Source: a virus
Reading direction: 5' to 3' (one strand)
Length of the DNA stretch: 64,000 nt
IMG/VR virus record: IMGVR_UViG_3300031688_001478
Location: 37,135 to 101,134 of that record
In this document: one piece after another, positions 15,001 through 21,718 of the stretch
Position numbering within the stretch: position 1 is the stretch's first letter
Layout of the letters: every line of letters begins with the position of its first letter
The notes under the pieces: generated by a model
Database searches by the model: none
What the model saw: only the letters and a program-made list of their open reading frames with translations
Told to the model about the DNA's origin: nothing
Position numbers and translations under genes: made by a program

Positions 15001-16544
15001 AATTTTATTCTGTTATTAAAAGTTAATGCTACACCGTCTGCAATAGTTTCTGCTTGACTTAATGTAATAGTAAGTGTGCTAGTATTAATTGTTTTTACTG
15101 TTGTATCGACACCACTAATGCCTGTGCCTTTAACTAAAGCACCAACGTAAACATCTGCCATACTATCTAGTACAACAGTAGTGGAACTAGAAACAGCACC
15201 GTTAACAGTTTGTGTTTGCGTATCCTCTACAACATAAATGTATTTTGATATGGTTGCATCTTCGTCTGGTAATAGCAGTTTGTTAGCAAGTTTTAATCCT
15301 TGATTATCTAGTAAAGCACTAACGGCTCTGCCTTGCACTTCATTTTTAGTATAGCCTGTGCCACTTAAATCAGCACTGAATGTTGTTCCTTTACTTCCAA
15401 AGTTATATAATTCTAAATTTCTATCAAATTCTAGGATCGGTCTTTTTGCTCTGTAAGCCTTATCAGGCAATGCAGTAGCCGATTCTGTAAATCTATCTTT
15501 GTGATGCCAAAAGTTAATCCTACTCCAAGTATTGTTATCTTCAGCGGCCCTTTGCATAATCAAGTAGTCGGGTACTATCTGGGTGTTGCCGCCATCCCAT
15601 GGATCAGCATCAAAGCCTGCAGTACCTGTGTTCATGTATGAAAGAAACTTGCCAGTGCCTGTAACATATCCTTTCCAGTAAGTTTCACCAGTTAATGTTA
15701 TATCATCTAATCCAATAAAGAATTCGTTGTCAATTTTCTTTCCTAGTGCGTCATAGTATTGTCTAGCAGTGCCGTTGTCTTCTAATAATAATGCGGCGGC
15801 TGTAATTGCGCCTGATGGTATGTCAGATGCTATAAGCGTTGATTCCGCCGTTATAACTTCATCGTCCCACGGTGTAAATGCTGGTGTTGAAAATATAGCA
15901 CTAAAGTTTTGATCCTTAGCATATAACACTATGCTATCGCCTACACCTTCTACGATGTATCTGATTCCTAAGTACGTTGCTGGAATAACATGTGTGCCTG
16001 CAAATTCTATAACAGCGCCGTTTTTAAGTTCTATGCCATTAGGTGAAGTATAAAACTTCTTGCCTATTATATCTTTTAAAACATTAATAGTTGTTGCACT
16101 AGTTCCGTTAACTGTAATCTTGTTTGGGCCGTCTGTGCTCCAGAAATATTCCTGGAAGTTAACTAGCTTGTCGTAATCAATTGGAGGTAAAAAACTATAA
16201 AAATTTGTGTCAAACAATACATTTTCGTTTTTAGTATCTACGCCATAACTCGATAATTGGTTAACAAAGTCTTCGTAGAATAATACATTTGTTGCTTCGC
16301 CGGTAGATCCATCAATTGTGTTTACTACTGGCTCTAAACTGTATTTTTGTCTGCTTGGATTTGGTTCAACAATGTAGTGGTCTTGGCTGGAGTTAAATTG
16401 ATCTGGCTCCTTACGTCCAATGTATGCGGAAATTGTTTCAATGTTACTTTTACTGAATAACTGTTCTACGGTACTTTCAAAAAAGTTCTTTAATACCGTG
16501 GTCTGTAATGCACCGGGTAACTTACTTATTTGCTTATCAGCCAT
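1..16544 (-). CDS. Giant virion structural protein, probably baseplate/tail tip (C-terminus outside window)
   Basis: One minus-strand frame stays open from the ATG at 16544 to the window edge, at least 5,514 codons; I translated it across its length and met no stop. The start lies 8 nt after the gp6 stop with an AGGA site, so translation is probably coupled to gp6. The N-terminus (LPGALQTTVLKNFFESTVEQ, later FLPPIDYDKLVNFQEYFW) resembles large structural proteins of cyanophages and jumbo phages. Around residues 1430-1530 there is a YHYH-like region (GWAFDGLPIYGPYGY, then LDEFNGRF and a YPY). A proline-rich hinge lies near residues 3490-3507 and a collagen-like glycine-rich stretch near 4250-4295. 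Most of the rest is Ser/Thr/Val-rich beta sequence. It follows gp25 and gp6, so it may stand in for the wedge proteins gp7/gp8/gp10. The role is inferred; the open frame is seen. Confidence 0.85.
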   Translation of the reverse strand, partial: MADKQISKLPGALQTTVLKNFFESTVEQLFSKSNIETISAYIGRKEPDQFNSSQDHYIVEPNPSRQKYSLEPVVNTIDGSTGEATNVLFYEDFVNQLSSYGVDTKNENVLFDTNFYSFLPPIDYDKLVNFQEYFWSTDGPNKITVNGTSATTINVLKDIIGKKFYTSPNGIELKNGAVIEFAGTHVIPATYLGIRYIVEGVGDSIVLYAKDQNFSAIFSTPAFTPWDDEVITAESTLIASDIPSGAITAAALLLEDNGTARQYYDALGKKIDNEFFIGLDDITLTGETYWKGYVTGTGKFLSYMNTGTAGFDADPWDGGNTQIVPDYLIMQRAAEDNNTWSRINFWHHKDRFTESATALPDKAYRAKRPILEFDRNLELYNFGSKGTTFSADLSGTGYTKNEVQGRAVSALLDNQGLKLANKLLLPDEDATISKYIYVVEDTQTQTVNGAVSSSTTVVLDSMADVYVGALVKGTGISGVDTTVKTINTSTLTITLSQAETIADGVALTFNNRIKLTRMPHPTTNPVGAVDGDSNFVPWTPVTGDIVAVLFGVQHQGKEYYWSGTKWIVGQRKTKVNSAPLFAAYDSSKKSVGNEVTYPSSSFKGTKLFSYKDALTSSTNDSVLGFPLEYKNFNNFSEIVFDNNMSSDVISYTPFGGTTTSFVKGYSYYKKTDTDGVITYDTAWRGHKDSFKQKVEDDFEVSQLDIDNKRTLWNLTTVPSDATKIRVKVNGIRRADWTYNTTLKAIEFTTFNVVKNDTIRITTPTTTGIIQDKKRTGRYELPLGWYANTEKSDVLTISEPQYLEHVKDYIQEQTNIVGNALGDNNFASLDDDKTLANKIVQTDDDLQMAGFLISNDKFNIVDAMKFNGDEYLKYKNRLKKEIKRYIDANDTTVMTDHAILEDVLQNVIAYNPGKLVFDYSYMLALGDRYDEELLLINNIVQKEYTLSNFLNLDKIENAIHVYDQDAKGNDVLLLIDKDYTMAGKLGVCTLSFTTEYTLTLGNTIKVRFFNKNRESAQCPPTTSAMGITPVQLPKIMSDTSFAEAINVIVGHDGSRTVADNDKQDEILLEFEKRVYNSIQQVYRDKLNYPDLNVHDIRPGTFRNTGISRTAYYNILRENFNKFIARNEADFVENEYYDVDKPFTWNYNSGTANAGYWRGIFEDSFDTARPHTHPWEMLGLVKKPSWWDTQYITTTNTNYGSGNKPMWSDIENGIIRQGTTKNVDNSAYKINNPYRRIGLKSMLPVDADAKLLAPANISSTASTTRTTVWTQAELGTATASATSFVGTTDGLHINERTDGTTTHINVTTSNLLNHVIGTFPISNSTAFVEDKTSKYTIKVIADATDANHYSDASTSTAAQFVTATTTAKTHTGIAVNGGLVFNGNTGVTIDTTSNWHYNAMYRNEVGRDTAGGNPDANNRYGYVQPSPKTVGLSAWSTSTHSPIIGWAFDGLPIYGPYGYTDRLNDTSDIKRLVSSYSLKTNARDTYALGVGGIPTGEFIEDYVFDTATGDLDEFNGRFMVTPEFPSGVWAYVATIDTAGAPAYPYTVGPKFRFTTTDLANNILGAGTFATAGTENYSLVNTQTTTYTSDVTKVANEWKFGDGAPVENAWKMSEQYPFAIAEALFLTKPGKFASVFAEPEKIIRSSANPLQLLDKTTFKRYQVKDAIVHGNTAADNKTLLTNTGYTQFIDSYLRFHGINTKTEFATPFKSVNGKLGHKFAGFVDKDTMTVFSDSYSITGNSSSLILPHEDIQVSVHVGPYTTTNQYTGVIVELTADGYYKLSGYSSTKRFFEVEPSNKEGQRTEVSVGGEPADFSNYGATLSYNAGDIVKSGYNYYQAKSAVAKATAVTNTEFYQRLSSLPMVNAAEATYYLEGTGVTERVEYGTVYKTIGEVFEFLTELGRKQKTQGYDFNDFNNEINDVSDWVYSGKQFLFWSLGKWATGNTLSLSPMARKIKFTSIEGRISEIAESFKGQFSILDETGKKILPTDCLIVREGSTIEVTPPTNSQIFGIIIHTNSIEHAMLINNKTVFGDTIYDTVFGHRQKRLKVKGKRTANWTGSLMSEGFLITEDGLKPNYDTLAQDMGRYNEIGHVPVERQVYEASRRQYGYTERKYLREFELVDDNQFDFYNGMIRDKGTKASIEKLLNSDKVLVPGSIAVYDEWALKSGDFGDVQNNQRLDIKIQDSEITSENQLIQIVYPEDIVSVISEVELLGATTKFYSVPVLEIEGPPAEIPGSFMYAGGTTAEATVNLNTDGTIKDVTVTEPGYGYTINPSVTVVAAQLLTANITTYFSKPYAVSNAFLDSSGSFSANVLTGISITDNFSANAASFIDLSSSSNVTLVAEAINTNANTNANVTASVLTLGTAASTNYKLQLSGNDFTVSSANDAQKDDLVNKLKLDNSADIILNTGSKRFQPRQRYSFETANATTNTNVIVNINGTTVVAVEEDNTVNWEFDSGSRSTIVPTERTTSGSLAFTFAPESGNVTSQATPEAGNIAIDNLQIINGNYPHIEVLINGTLISDALETDGTNGFAIDNNAGTHNSTITFYDVTKLPGGELNENTPITIIERATVDFAEAYQGDLPGSTLNIKVKAEDALAARLKQQRTLEITPDDLSDSTILIDVDDSTRFIHRPTDMKTKDLWPTTKNVDFTGITDSKYTPLPNAGYISSYNVAYQAMNLNDFTGLFDIDSRPANKIPQENDVVHFAVSEHSDFNAYKLVQPTGFDATSNVAYIKFNDNLGTTMLYTDISLDAYANSNYLTDEANITNYYDNVIALKREGIALDSYYANIELADGDKMFDNTIMEVNTPVGYFLNEDQVVKNSVTISGIGYKEPLRLLIEKIEPTVSGNVSAVNYYINTSETFALDANVGTSNTVNLTYTGTTSMNDFEEGSYITFTDSSTGALNGNTYKASNVTVSPSTMATTLVDTTDTGIYSTTINGALSSATTIIITAGDNTIQVGHVVSGSGIPANTKVTAITDAVTMVVDTAVTMSNGATIQFSKRTNNYSTANSIITTFTVTESTFSSNVSSSALSLAVNNGLVFTTDMNTSTVANLGVVKINNAGYYSGVYRVVGKSATTISVYGDFVEPTSVVVSVGTTSGSTTATIASPNAVVTSGMLVSGAGITGGTTVAEVTVTGVVLSQNATATGTASLTFQDNAFGNATMMTDQVEVTLKEAHTLDTDGTDTIVNKVINIVDMEPNYYNWAWKVESVPSSTVIRLEGFGFDHPYATGGIRYVSEKEYKVHGTDTLPTTGGADSEAYLISKHDGDIMVNGAKVATAFPMHTSQEYADEINRQMAIKSGALVQCDSMYMSLTGITGIMNQVNKLMRGGSAAKGGTPYFQQGGAGMGGAGKPNSSIGHSLPVLPFVSGTPLVNNIIPNITTQNPIPSAVGRGVAYNTLQQQLVHTGLGYPQMPSNPPAPGVSIPVIANPIPTPPPNKGWPFTDPAGNPLPPQPIQTIVPPSTISKGQTGPGASVATTGTTVIDWTPLISLTQHDDPCPPPPPVPPKPPVPPVTSVFVNEMNTQGRGQTETFKYKFAEDTSQTYPVRILFDMYSAKDRLTVYQSTHAGSTGSKIAGTGVASTLSPIDKVDIHAWSGVKWQISAGMTPWQQNNVGPGQLINQGYTEHGNGFVKENGKISFTYDASKGRYITITLDKDSKTSTAFKYYMEHPADDVNGAGYPSKGSVGVGNPPPNGNQNTNLVTLANQTQIHGFPLYPPIAGMAHNFIGGYSNSRLNVGQNMIHLGGSGGYGGMGSINLPIYKTYPINQAPSGVPQFGVNGNMTSGAIFGGTGLVSGVGLNQKQNNTASTSYLSLTALQKNSTSGTVAPVSGTVNVPICKPKARVKICGQTKMVGAGDSFFINGDSISLSGSTNLTAIKKEILSQTTSVNVLITVDSATKEKCLMIRNKLSDPMIIRNGCAGGIYKEVLDYSIKQDNQVCFNKETTLTPTTTGAGATRHTVSGTSSTLDVATHVTSYTTNTVTAEQNRQALVKSSICITAGTGYEVGAIMRLMGGTPVVSQGTSGILAFTVNNPGSGYLTNGMATPITFKIGQRGEPGGGALVDYDAITYDSNGGIASVGLKLEGSGYSIDNPPTITVRGQGRDAEVSARLKPQPAVERPAKFVITGVDGYGGITDIQVIDRGIYKIFPSDLDAGVPIQYDIKRKTTGVLDSDTLGTLNKPGAGSGGRVFLTARDIPSCSEAGNALNDLGLPNGMILPRSPLGQLADDITLWSPLDENGNPWFGADEVQYGPDGRPLNPDGDNNGDGRNGSRGLTGANGGPGGGGDGTGGDLASFGELLMGGPNISGIRLSDELNPGLLQLLGITDGDYVCGTYPNFENIDSTGIDPQLDVTGSALTGANSTAGLLGRGGGWQGNLPWTQGFTLGMGLGNASTIANLYEYELRGVDGTSPVVFTNTNLTRQDVKPLLLQSMRYDTEAGLTLADHANVWIDNYGGNGWAYLESGTVIRKQETLTDIAFIDDVITYDADTAVKEFDINLYDPFKGIIPGFIDKDITYKVENDPIVYDPAYTKFGEEQVGQTWWDTSKVRYNWYEQGKGTYGQFAYNNMQRNNDWGSKFPGSEIVIYEWTRNTVPPIEYAGPGTAIDSGAYIDEKAINKRGKTITSYYYWVRGISEVSNDAMMKYNRNKSTQELEQLLDNPEGNRMPYFALVSPEAMTINKLGDLIKTEDSIVSLNFRRKESGLSQKHTSWTLAGEGNTNATIPHNLSIKVMDSLAGYNAINEIVPVAGLSEGERYGSQFRPRQTMFKDILAARKQMFETMNDIFSELQMDTVFTDWRVGLPTSTPHLITSNWFKLLRTNKVKNTKIYYNEDYRPLRRVKTEKQLKLIKNLLDKSIIQVQDTATSKYKLFEYTKTDNKFTLIAMENETVQWNKKVYTDKQQLEIGKEIRQILHHLYTKVFIGTHKLYWNKLFFSMVKFAIGEQIELSWAFKSTYLNVQKEETDLIQFKGLKVDNFSKAVEYFNEVKPYSSKIRNYRDIKKAPVEILKGSTSDFDRPPYFDEDATSVRILDASITADATILNSDTAYAGFVSSNAPVRKINTKIIIDRVNSDLYQNSLTTKTQRVIASSNLTEVPFNFIPYITDASDVSSLTVRHNDVVVPNVSASTLLAGAVTNWTYNVADNKIVFNKAYTDNPTLGGIQVGDVLDFESVHGFNPAKETLKESIAKNIISIEGTTEAAMGNTSVNWRASDREFKFNTHIRTAFVHAMDSAHGTGAGANTTITTNKAIMTNMVNDGNLNYTLSLVKTAVGGDFNGEILDANVFMDIVPGTHPTTFYTNTRGFDFFAWDEEVWDKDVTVNNFHGVFDTDSQGAVNYRVNNETVYGFDAVTFTKSGYGPDRPEELIVIQPFETLVMNVYTSNVSHGNIAIGTASSKPVRHTVFMDLFGRTDFYRSSTSGLTTVTAIVNEWDTTITVADADVLPNASASNKGVIWINSERIEYTGIDSISNKLLGIIRGTRGTTANPIIAVSSKVYNGEETQNIKLAGYRDPQDLNWLADDSDSSYVT

Positions 16545-16552
16545 GTTTTTTC

Positions 16553-19500
16553 CTAATATCCGCTGTTGTCTGTTGAGCTACTAGAGTTGCCCACAGAATT
16601 ATTTAGGGTAATTGTATTACCCAATGTAGTGTTTGCTACACTTTGATCCAGTACATAAGTACCATGGTAGTATGTTACACTGTTAGGCATGTAAAATACT
16701 TGCCCAAAGAATGTGTGCGTCATACTTGTTCCGTCACCTGCAAAGTTTGCCGCTTCAGCTGAAGCATATAACGGATAGTAACCATTAATAGCATAAGGAC
16801 CCACAGAGCTGTCAACACCATTGTATGTTGTTAATAGTCCGCTACTAGTCTTGTTAGGCTTAATGTTACCATGTGTTAATTTGTCTACAACATCAATTTC
16901 GTCAATGCCGGCTGTACTTAAAAATAGTTCGTCTGCATCTGCTTTAACTTGGAATAAGTCTCCAAAAACACCACTTGCTTTTGTAGGCACAATAACAATA
17001 CTGCCTATAGCATTTCCAACTTGCTGATGTATATAACTGCTTAGTTCTGTGAAGTAAAAAGTATCGCCGAAGTCCCAATTATCTACATTGAAATATTGGT
17101 TAATTGCGCCAATAACTTTTGTTTTAATTTCGTTATCACTTAAACTTGTTCCAGGCAATCGAACAACTTTGAATTTTGCTTGTAGCTCATCAGTTGCATC
17201 ATCGCCAAATATTAATTTAAATCTTCCACTCTTGAATACTAATTGGTCACTAGCAGATTTAAAGTCTTGTAAAATAGCAAATTCGTTTTCTAATTCTGAA
17301 CTAGTAGGTGCTGTTGGGAAATCTGTTCCTGGCACTTTAATATAAGATTGCATGTCTTCCCAGTACGAAGAAGTAAGTACAAAGAATTCATGTACGTTAC
17401 TAACACTAGGATCGATTCGCATACTATTGTCTGCAACGTGAGTCCATTTAAATACTACACCGTTTTGTCTGAGTGACTTAGAATTCTGTGTAAAACTTCT
17501 GCCTTTTTTAGCAAAGTGACTTGAACTTTCGTAGTTGCTAACACTTGCTAAGTTTGTGCTACTCTTAGTTAAAATAAATACCTTCCCAGTGTCTTTAGAA
17601 TAAATCTTTTTATTATGCATGCCACCAGTAGTTTCATTTTTACCTTGCTGGTTATTAAATAAATCAACAACAGTTTTGTTTCTAACTAAGTAGAATTCGT
17701 AATCAGCAGTATTATACGGCACACCAGCGGCGCCTGTCACAGTTGATCTATCTCCAGCAAACGTTAGTGTTGTTTCTTTTCTTAAATCTAATATGCCTGT
17801 TTTAACTGGTCTAGTATAAGTGTAGCCATCAAAGTCTTCATAGTTTTCAAATAATATAATGTCGTCTGCGCCAACAAAATGTTCAAACTGGATTGGATTA
17901 TCTGGACTATCTGATGATGCTGTATTAACAGGAGTAACTTTAACCTTCTTAGGATCAGTATATCCGTCTGGGTAACTAAAGTTTCCTATAGCACTATATA
18001 CTATCGGAGCATCAAGTCTAGAGTTGTCGTTAACATACTTAACTGCAATAGTATCACTTCTGTTATTTCTAGCAGAGTTGTCTATGGCATAGTGATGTCT
18101 TGCTTCAAAGTCAACTACAAGTGTTCCTGTCTGTGCCGCATAGTTACTAGTAGCTAATTGGAAAGAAGCGCCAGCTACTGTACATGAACCGCCTGCCGCC
18201 AGTGTTAAGTTCTGATTATTATATCTGTATGCAATGCCGCCTGTAGCATTTAAAATTGGTCCACCGAATGTGGTACCATCAAACGCTATAGTTATTTTTG
18301 GCAACTTATAAATTACGCCAGTGTCTGCAACTACTACTACTTTGTCAGTAACAGTTGTTGATGCCGATGTGCCTAATTCAATTGATGTTGGTTGTACAAA
18401 AGCCCCTATGGCTCCATTTTGATAAATTCCTAAGTTAGATATAACTGAAACTGCTATATCGTAATGCTTAACATTTCTGGAAATCAACGGTATATTAGAA
18501 AAGTAAGATCCTGTAGTACCTAAATACCACTTGTCTCCAATTATTACACCGTCTTCGTCAACCCATGTAAATGATTCTGTGAAACTAGGCTTAATGTTTA
18601 ATGTTGGTAATTCAATTGAATCGTATTTTGCTAAACCTGTTGCGTTATCCTGTAACCTGTTTTCATTGACATTATAAAATCTAACATCGTCTAAACTTTC
18701 GAACACAAATTGTGTTCCTCTAATTTCAATATCATATCTGTATGATAATGTATCTACATTAACATATTTAAATTTTAATATCCAACTTGCATCTAATCCT
18801 GTTCCTGATGAATCTCCGGTATACGAAGCACTAAAGTCTTTAGCAGTACTTAAATTATTATTCTCTATAATATAGAATCTATTTTCGCTAGGCATAAATC
18901 TTACGCCAAATGTTCTTCTAGAAGCCATTGCCGATTTTAATTGCTGTTCTTCTAATGCAAATAATGTTTTTCTTAAAATAACAATTACTTCATCACATTT
19001 CCAACCATTTGTAATTTTCTTATTAAGTTTAACTGGGCCATTTGATGTACTACTAGCCGAGTTTCTAACACCGTTGTTATCCATACTAACAATCTTAGCC
19101 CATTCATATTTTGTTTTATCAGTGGGATCATAGAATTTTAACATATAGCCAGGCTGTATAATTTTAAACAGCGTATTAGCTACATTAACGTCAGTAGGTG
19201 TTCCACCAGCTGTATATGTCTCAGACATATACCCAAACACACCTGTAGCAATTCTTGGCAATGTATTCCATGTTATGCCGAATAATGAAATATCAAACAT
19301 ATCAGTATAAGCAGGAACTTCTTTAACTTTAGTTCTAAATGTGCTGTAAATAAAATCATTAAGTTTTAAGTTCTTAATAATAGTTGGAAACTTTGTGTTA
19401 ATAAAATCTTGTGTAGTATTCGTAGTTGTTACTTTAAATGCATCACTAGAGTTACTAGGCTCTTCATACAATGCGCCATCTTCTGCGATACTAGTTGTGG

Positions 19501-20926
19501 TCTGGAAAGTACTAGTAGGATCTGTAATATCAATATATCTACTGTGTCCAGCATGTGTTTTGTTAGTAACTTTTAATTTTTTAATGTTTGTGCTTTTAGC
19601 TAAAGGAAGTACTTGGTAGTCTTGAGCTGTAACCATTCTGTCTTGAGCATAATATGCCTGTGGTGCTCTTTCCTTAATGCCAGCAAGTGTTTCTGCAGGT
19701 AAACTGTTTGATACCTTGCTTTCTAGTTTTGATGTAATTGTTAACTGATGCGATTTACCATCTCCTGTAAAGTATGGTATAGTTGTTACAACAGTTCTAA
19801 CATCATCTGGCTGTAGTGCAAATCTTTCGTTGTCACTAACTCTGTACTGAGCTTTAAATGATCCCATAGGTACGTTTGCAAAGTTACCGTCTGCAAACTG
19901 TAGTCTAATACCACCTTGTCCTACATTTTGTACAGCATATAATAACGGAGTATTTTTAGCCTTAGTGTTATACATTAAAGTCTGTCCAACAGTGTTTGGA
20001 ACTTTAACCCACTTAGTTAATACTTTATCATTACTATCTACTTCTGACAAATATACATCTGTTTCATTAATATTATCAACAGCAATTGCTTGTTGTCTGT
20101 TTTCAATTGGTGTAGTAAAATCGAAATTTGATGATCGCAATGTGCCTTGCTTAAACATCATAAAGAATCCAGTATTTTTACTTAATGATCCTAGTCCGTC
20201 ATTTCTATGAAGTATTGAAAAGTTGTTTGTGCTGTCTGGATGCTTTTCTGCAAACACACCGGCATCTTCAAAATCAACATTCACAAATTCAAATGCTCTG
20301 TCAACTCCGTTAACATTTACATCAAAGCCGTATGTTTGCGATGCAGTGATTGGAGTGTTAATATCGTATCTGTCTGTTATGATTCCACCGACAGTTCCTG
20401 TTTTTACAGGCTTACTAAATCTGTTAACATTACCAAATGCACTATTCATTATAGTTAAAAATTGTTCGTAACTGTCTGGATTGTTTGCATCGTTCCAGCT
20501 AATAGTTTTATCGTTTATACTTGCACCCGAACTATCTGTTAACGCCTCTGAAGTTGACACGCTTACAATTTTCATTAATCCACTTGCAGGCATATTTCGT
20601 TTTGGATTGTATCCAAGTTGTCTAGCAAGTTTAAATACCGAGTCTCTTCGCTCAGCAGTTTCTAAAAAGTTTTCTCTTGTATTAACATCCATTCTGAATG
20701 CAATACTTTGCCCGAGGTAGGCAAGCAATTCTATGATTGCTATGAATTCTGAACTTTCAATATAATCATTGAAGTTTTCTGGAAAATTAGATTTGATATA
20801 TTCGACCATTGCATTTCTAATAGTGTCAAAGTCGTATGCTTGAAAGTCTACTTGACTATATGCCTGATAGGCTACTGACCAATCTTCTGCCGCGAATAAA
20901 TTATTTTGTCTGCTATTAACTGCCAT
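16553..20926 (-). CDS. 6: Baseplate wedge subunit gp6 (J-like), enlarged
   Basis: Probable gp6, the protein that dimerises to form the continuous inner ring of the T4-type baseplate. The N-terminus (FAAEDWSVAYQAYSQVDFQA, then ELLAYLGQSIAFRMDVNTRE) carries the usual gp6 signature. A baseplate-J-like segment lies near the C-terminus (VRLPGTSLSDNEIKTKVIGA followed by WDFGDTFYFTELSSYIHQ). At 1,457 aa it is more than twice the 660 aa of T4 gp6, and the extra sequence sits in the middle as beta-rich material that may be extra wedge or fibre-attachment domains. It starts 1 nt after the gp25 stop and is followed after 8 nt by the giant gene, so gp25-gp6-giant form one late operon. Confidence 0.9.
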   Translation of the reverse strand: MAVNSRQNNLFAAEDWSVAYQAYSQVDFQAYDFDTIRNAMVEYIKSNFPENFNDYIESSEFIAIIELLAYLGQSIAFRMDVNTRENFLETAERRDSVFKLARQLGYNPKRNMPASGLMKIVSVSTSEALTDSSGASINDKTISWNDANNPDSYEQFLTIMNSAFGNVNRFSKPVKTGTVGGIITDRYDINTPITASQTYGFDVNVNGVDRAFEFVNVDFEDAGVFAEKHPDSTNNFSILHRNDGLGSLSKNTGFFMMFKQGTLRSSNFDFTTPIENRQQAIAVDNINETDVYLSEVDSNDKVLTKWVKVPNTVGQTLMYNTKAKNTPLLYAVQNVGQGGIRLQFADGNFANVPMGSFKAQYRVSDNERFALQPDDVRTVVTTIPYFTGDGKSHQLTITSKLESKVSNSLPAETLAGIKERAPQAYYAQDRMVTAQDYQVLPLAKSTNIKKLKVTNKTHAGHSRYIDITDPTSTFQTTTSIAEDGALYEEPSNSSDAFKVTTTNTTQDFINTKFPTIIKNLKLNDFIYSTFRTKVKEVPAYTDMFDISLFGITWNTLPRIATGVFGYMSETYTAGGTPTDVNVANTLFKIIQPGYMLKFYDPTDKTKYEWAKIVSMDNNGVRNSASSTSNGPVKLNKKITNGWKCDEVIVILRKTLFALEEQQLKSAMASRRTFGVRFMPSENRFYIIENNNLSTAKDFSASYTGDSSGTGLDASWILKFKYVNVDTLSYRYDIEIRGTQFVFESLDDVRFYNVNENRLQDNATGLAKYDSIELPTLNIKPSFTESFTWVDEDGVIIGDKWYLGTTGSYFSNIPLISRNVKHYDIAVSVISNLGIYQNGAIGAFVQPTSIELGTSASTTVTDKVVVVADTGVIYKLPKITIAFDGTTFGGPILNATGGIAYRYNNQNLTLAAGGSCTVAGASFQLATSNYAAQTGTLVVDFEARHHYAIDNSARNNRSDTIAVKYVNDNSRLDAPIVYSAIGNFSYPDGYTDPKKVKVTPVNTASSDSPDNPIQFEHFVGADDIILFENYEDFDGYTYTRPVKTGILDLRKETTLTFAGDRSTVTGAAGVPYNTADYEFYLVRNKTVVDLFNNQQGKNETTGGMHNKKIYSKDTGKVFILTKSSTNLASVSNYESSSHFAKKGRSFTQNSKSLRQNGVVFKWTHVADNSMRIDPSVSNVHEFFVLTSSYWEDMQSYIKVPGTDFPTAPTSSELENEFAILQDFKSASDQLVFKSGRFKLIFGDDATDELQAKFKVVRLPGTSLSDNEIKTKVIGAINQYFNVDNWDFGDTFYFTELSSYIHQQVGNAIGSIVIVPTKASGVFGDLFQVKADADELFLSTAGIDEIDVVDKLTHGNIKPNKTSSGLLTTYNGVDSSVGPYAINGYYPLYASAEAANFAGDGTSMTHTFFGQVFYMPNSVTYYHGTYVLDQSVANTTLGNTITLNNSVGNSSSSTDNSGY

Positions 20927-20927
20927 G

Positions 20928-21299
20928 TTATATCTCTACGTTTTCCCTAGCATACTCTACAAATAGTGTGTCTTCCGATAAAAACGGTTTAAACTTTAAG
21001 TGTAATGTTATGCGAATTGTGTGGTCTAATACATCAGTGAACATATCGGTCATTTCTACCCTGCTGTCCTTCGATACAATACGCTCTATATCTTCTTTGA
21101 TTTCTGCAACAACGTATTGGTCTAGAGGGTTCATTATAATATCCCAAATTCTAGTACCATATGTAGGTCTCATTACTCGCTCACCTCTTTTGGTATAAAG
21201 TTCGTTAAGTAAGTCAGCTTTTATAAGTTCACCATCAATTAGCGTATAAGGTGCCCTTACCTTGCCTGTTGTGCTGAATCCTCTGTATATATTTGCCAT
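20928..21299 (-). CDS. 25: Baseplate wedge subunit gp25
   Basis: This 123-aa protein matches gp25 (132 aa in T4), the conserved sheath-nucleating wedge protein shared with type VI secretion TssE. Visible landmarks are the N-terminal YRGFSTTGKVRAPYTLIDGE and the core RGERVMRPTYGTRIWDIIMN. It is the first gene of the leftward gp25-gp6-giant operon. A GATAAATA late box ends only 5 nt before the ATG. If T4 spacing applies, transcription would begin at the start codon itself; an AGGA overlapping that box is the only Shine-Dalgarno candidate. Confidence 0.93.
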   Translation of the reverse strand: MANIYRGFSTTGKVRAPYTLIDGELIKADLLNELYTKRGERVMRPTYGTRIWDIIMNPLDQYVVAEIKEDIERIVSKDSRVEMTDMFTDVLDHTIRITLHLKFKPFLSEDTLFVEYARENVEI

Positions 21300-21304
21300 A
21301 CAAC

Positions 21305-21312
21305 TATTTATC
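21305..21312 (-). promoter_or_regulatory. Late promoter box (GATAAATA) for gp25 operon
   Basis: GATAAATA on the minus strand, 5 nt before the gp25 ATG. It matches the box seen before other late units in this window and the T4 late consensus TATAAATA at 7 of 8 positions. The very short distance predicts a leaderless message, or else this match is accidental and the AGGA within it serves as ribosome site. Confidence 0.6.
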
Positions 21313-21364
21313 CTAAAGGATTAAAACTAGTTATAATAAACACCATAATAAGCCTAAAAAAATG

Positions 21365-21393
21365 TTGACTTTTCAATAGAATGGATACATAAT
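21365..21393 (+). promoter_or_regulatory. Sigma70-like early promoter
   Basis: TTGACT at 21365-21370, a 17-bp spacer, and CATAAT at 21388-21393, 50 bp before the ATG at 21443. It has the same form as the promoters at 27678 and 35204, so host RNA polymerase probably reads this three-gene unit early in infection. Confidence 0.75.
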
Positions 21394-21442
21394 AACATAG
21401 TAGGAATTATCTTGCTAATTTTATAAATTTATAGGAATAACA

Positions 21443-21718
21443 ATGAGAAATATCATTGAACGATTCGACAGCATTTGCAAAAAAGCAGACGCAGTTAACA
21501 AGCAGTTAAAATTAACTGATCAGTCTTCTGGGTACGGACCTCGTTTCCAAAAGATGATGTCGAAAAAACAGAATCGTCTACATTCCGTAGGCATTTACGA
21601 TTACCACACTAAGGGCTATGTATTGTTCGAAATGGTTAATCTTGTAGGTCAGAAGGGCAAAGTACCACAGGAATTCTATGACATGGAATCTATGCTCAAG
21701 AATGCCGTTACCGCCTAA
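21443..21718 (+). CDS. Small hypothetical protein, early unit
   Basis: A 91-aa basic protein that I do not recognise. Its first half is helical and charged (IIERFDSICKKADAVNKQLK); the second half (SVGIYDYHTKGYVLFEMVNL) looks like a short beta-rich domain. It has no signal peptide or membrane segment. It is first in a three-gene plus-strand unit behind a sigma70-like promoter and is placed between two leftward baseplate operons. A role in early takeover is possible but not shown. The ATG follows a weak AGGAAT site. Confidence 0.75.
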   Translation: MRNIIERFDSICKKADAVNKQLKLTDQSSGYGPRFQKMMSKKQNRLHSVGIYDYHTKGYVLFEMVNLVGQKGKVPQEFYDMESMLKNAVTA

